From Thiomonas sp. (GTDB lineage: Bacteria > Pseudomonadota > Gammaproteobacteria > Burkholderiales > Burkholderiaceae_C): a stretch of DNA of 6,804 nucleotides. The stretch is from assembly GCA_028706735.1 (NCBI GenBank), contig JAQTVS010000149.1:1-6804 (forward strand), in the 5' to 3' direction. Shown piece by piece: positions 6,181 to 6,804 of this stretch. Positions within the stretch are counted from its first letter, which is position 1; each line of letters starts with the position of its first letter. A model generated the notes under the pieces. It saw only the letters and a list, made by a program, of their open reading frames with translations. It made no database searches and was not told the DNA's origin. Made by a program: the position numbers and the translations under genes.

Positions 6181-6599
6181 AGACCCTTGCACCCTTGCAA
6201 ATCCGGGTCGAACACTTCGGCCGCTGGCATCTGCTGCTCGGACTGTTCAGTGCCGCGTCGCTGCTTGCCGCGGGCTGGACGATCTGGGTCTGGCGGGATA
6301 CCGATTCGCTCAATCTGATGGCCGCGTTCGCTGCCGCCATTTTCCTCGCGATCCAATCCGCGCAATATCCTTACTGGACGATCCGCGCATTCACGCTGTT
6401 TCATGGGGAGCGTGGCTGGAGACTGCAGCGCGGCGACGGCCTGGAAGAGATGCTGCAAGTGCGCAGCATGGTGCTGCCCGGGCTGTTGCTGGTGCTTGGC
6501 CTGACCGCCAAGGGCCGCGTTGTTTTGCCCATTCCGAGTGACATCCAACCCGGTATTTTTCGCGAACTGCGACTGCGCCTGGGCGCACTGTCTCATTAA
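6177..6599 (+). CDS. YgfX-like two-helix inner membrane protein
   Basis: This is a 140-residue protein with a short N-terminal arm, two predicted membrane helices (about residues 17-39 and 46-63), and a soluble C-terminal part. The C-terminal part reads W-x-L (81-83), PGLLLVLGLTAKGRVVLPIP (101-120) and a closing FRELRLRL (128-135). That topology and the late Phe-Arg-x-Leu-Arg motif are what I know of the YgfX/CptA family (PF07254, formerly DUF1434). In E. coli, YgfX is encoded with SdhE; it was proposed to be a toxin acting on cytoskeletal proteins, a role that is disputed. Here it lies between fabF and rpoE with no sdhE in view, so it may act in the envelope or with the sigma factor, which is inference. 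No signal peptide is evident beyond the first helix. ATG 6177 overlaps the stop of a short ORF. Confidence 0.65.
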   Translation: MKTLAPLQIRVEHFGRWHLLLGLFSAASLLAAGWTIWVWRDTDSLNLMAAFAAAIFLAIQSAQYPYWTIRAFTLFHGERGWRLQRGDGLEEMLQVRSMVLPGLLLVLGLTAKGRVVLPIPSDIQPGIFRELRLRLGALSH

Positions 6600-6605
6600 A
6601 GCCCG

Positions 6606-6804
6606 GTGGAGCAAGACACACAAAGCGATGCCGTCCTGGTGCAGCAGGTTCAGGCGGGGCATCAGAAGTCATTCGATCTGCTCGTCGCGAAATATCAGCG
6701 TCGAATCTACCGGCTGGTGCTGCGCTTCATCCGCGATCCGGCGCTGGCCGAAGATGTGGCGCAGGAAACGTTTTTGCGCGCTTACCGTGCCATCGGGCAA
6801 TTTC
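6606..6804 (+). CDS. rpoE: RNA polymerase sigma factor RpoE (sigma-E type), N-terminal part
   Basis: The first 66 codons of an extracytoplasmic-function sigma factor are visible, and the gene runs off the window. The opening VLVQQVQAGHQKSFDLLVAKYQ is sigma region 2.1. The block FIRDPALAEDVAQETFLRAYRAI is region 2.2, which binds core polymerase. This closely resembles RpoE/AlgU proteins, which respond to envelope stress and are usually followed by an rseA/mucA anti-sigma gene; that part is outside the window. GTG 6606 is the first start after the upstream stop, lies six bases past it and in the same frame, and is needed to include region 2.1. There is no clear Shine-Dalgarno, so reinitiation after the ygfX-like gene is likely. 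The -10-recognising part of region 2 is not visible. Confidence 0.93.
   Translation, partial: MEQDTQSDAVLVQQVQAGHQKSFDLLVAKYQRRIYRLVLRFIRDPALAEDVAQETFLRAYRAIGQF

Overview
The window is an unbroken plus-strand run of housekeeping genes from a GC-rich betaproteobacterium, most likely Burkholderiales. The evidence is the type of the L32, FabF, AcpP and RpoE proteins and the gene order: the DUF177 (yceD) 3' end, rpmF, plsX, fabH, fabD, fabG, acpP, fabF, a YgfX-like membrane protein gene, and the start of rpoE. I cannot name a genus from sequence alone. No mobile element, tRNA, rRNA, CRISPR array or sign of recent transfer is visible.

Layout. Bases 1-129 are the last 42 codons of a DUF177 protein. 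Bases 130-260 carry a sigma70-type promoter with a perfect TATAAT, followed by rpmF (ribosomal protein L32, GTG start). plsX, fabH, fabD and fabG follow; fabD and fabG overlap in an ATGA. A 111-base gap holds an extended -10 promoter and a strong Shine-Dalgarno for acpP. A 136-base gap with a hairpin and a short direct repeat precedes fabF. After fabF comes a 74-base gap holding a 17-codon ORF that overlaps the start of a 140-residue two-helix membrane protein. Six bases after that stop, and in the same frame, rpoE begins and runs off the window.

How the genes work together. FabD makes malonyl-ACP, FabH condenses it with acetyl-CoA to start a chain, FabF elongates and FabG reduces. AcpP carries every intermediate. 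PlsX turns finished acyl-ACP into acyl-phosphate for phospholipid synthesis. rpmF and the DUF177 gene tie the cluster to ribosome production, and hence growth rate. rpoE at the far end places an envelope-stress sigma factor directly downstream of membrane-lipid genes.

The enzymes are intact and ordinary, with all key catalytic residues present. The points that deserve a second look are in the junctions: short upstream ORFs before plsX, fabF and the ygfX-like gene; hairpins after plsX and acpP; a GGAACTT box inside the rpmF promoter; the ygfX-like gene without an adjacent sdhE; and an unusual proline beside the FabF active-site histidine. I see no clearly novel multi-gene system.
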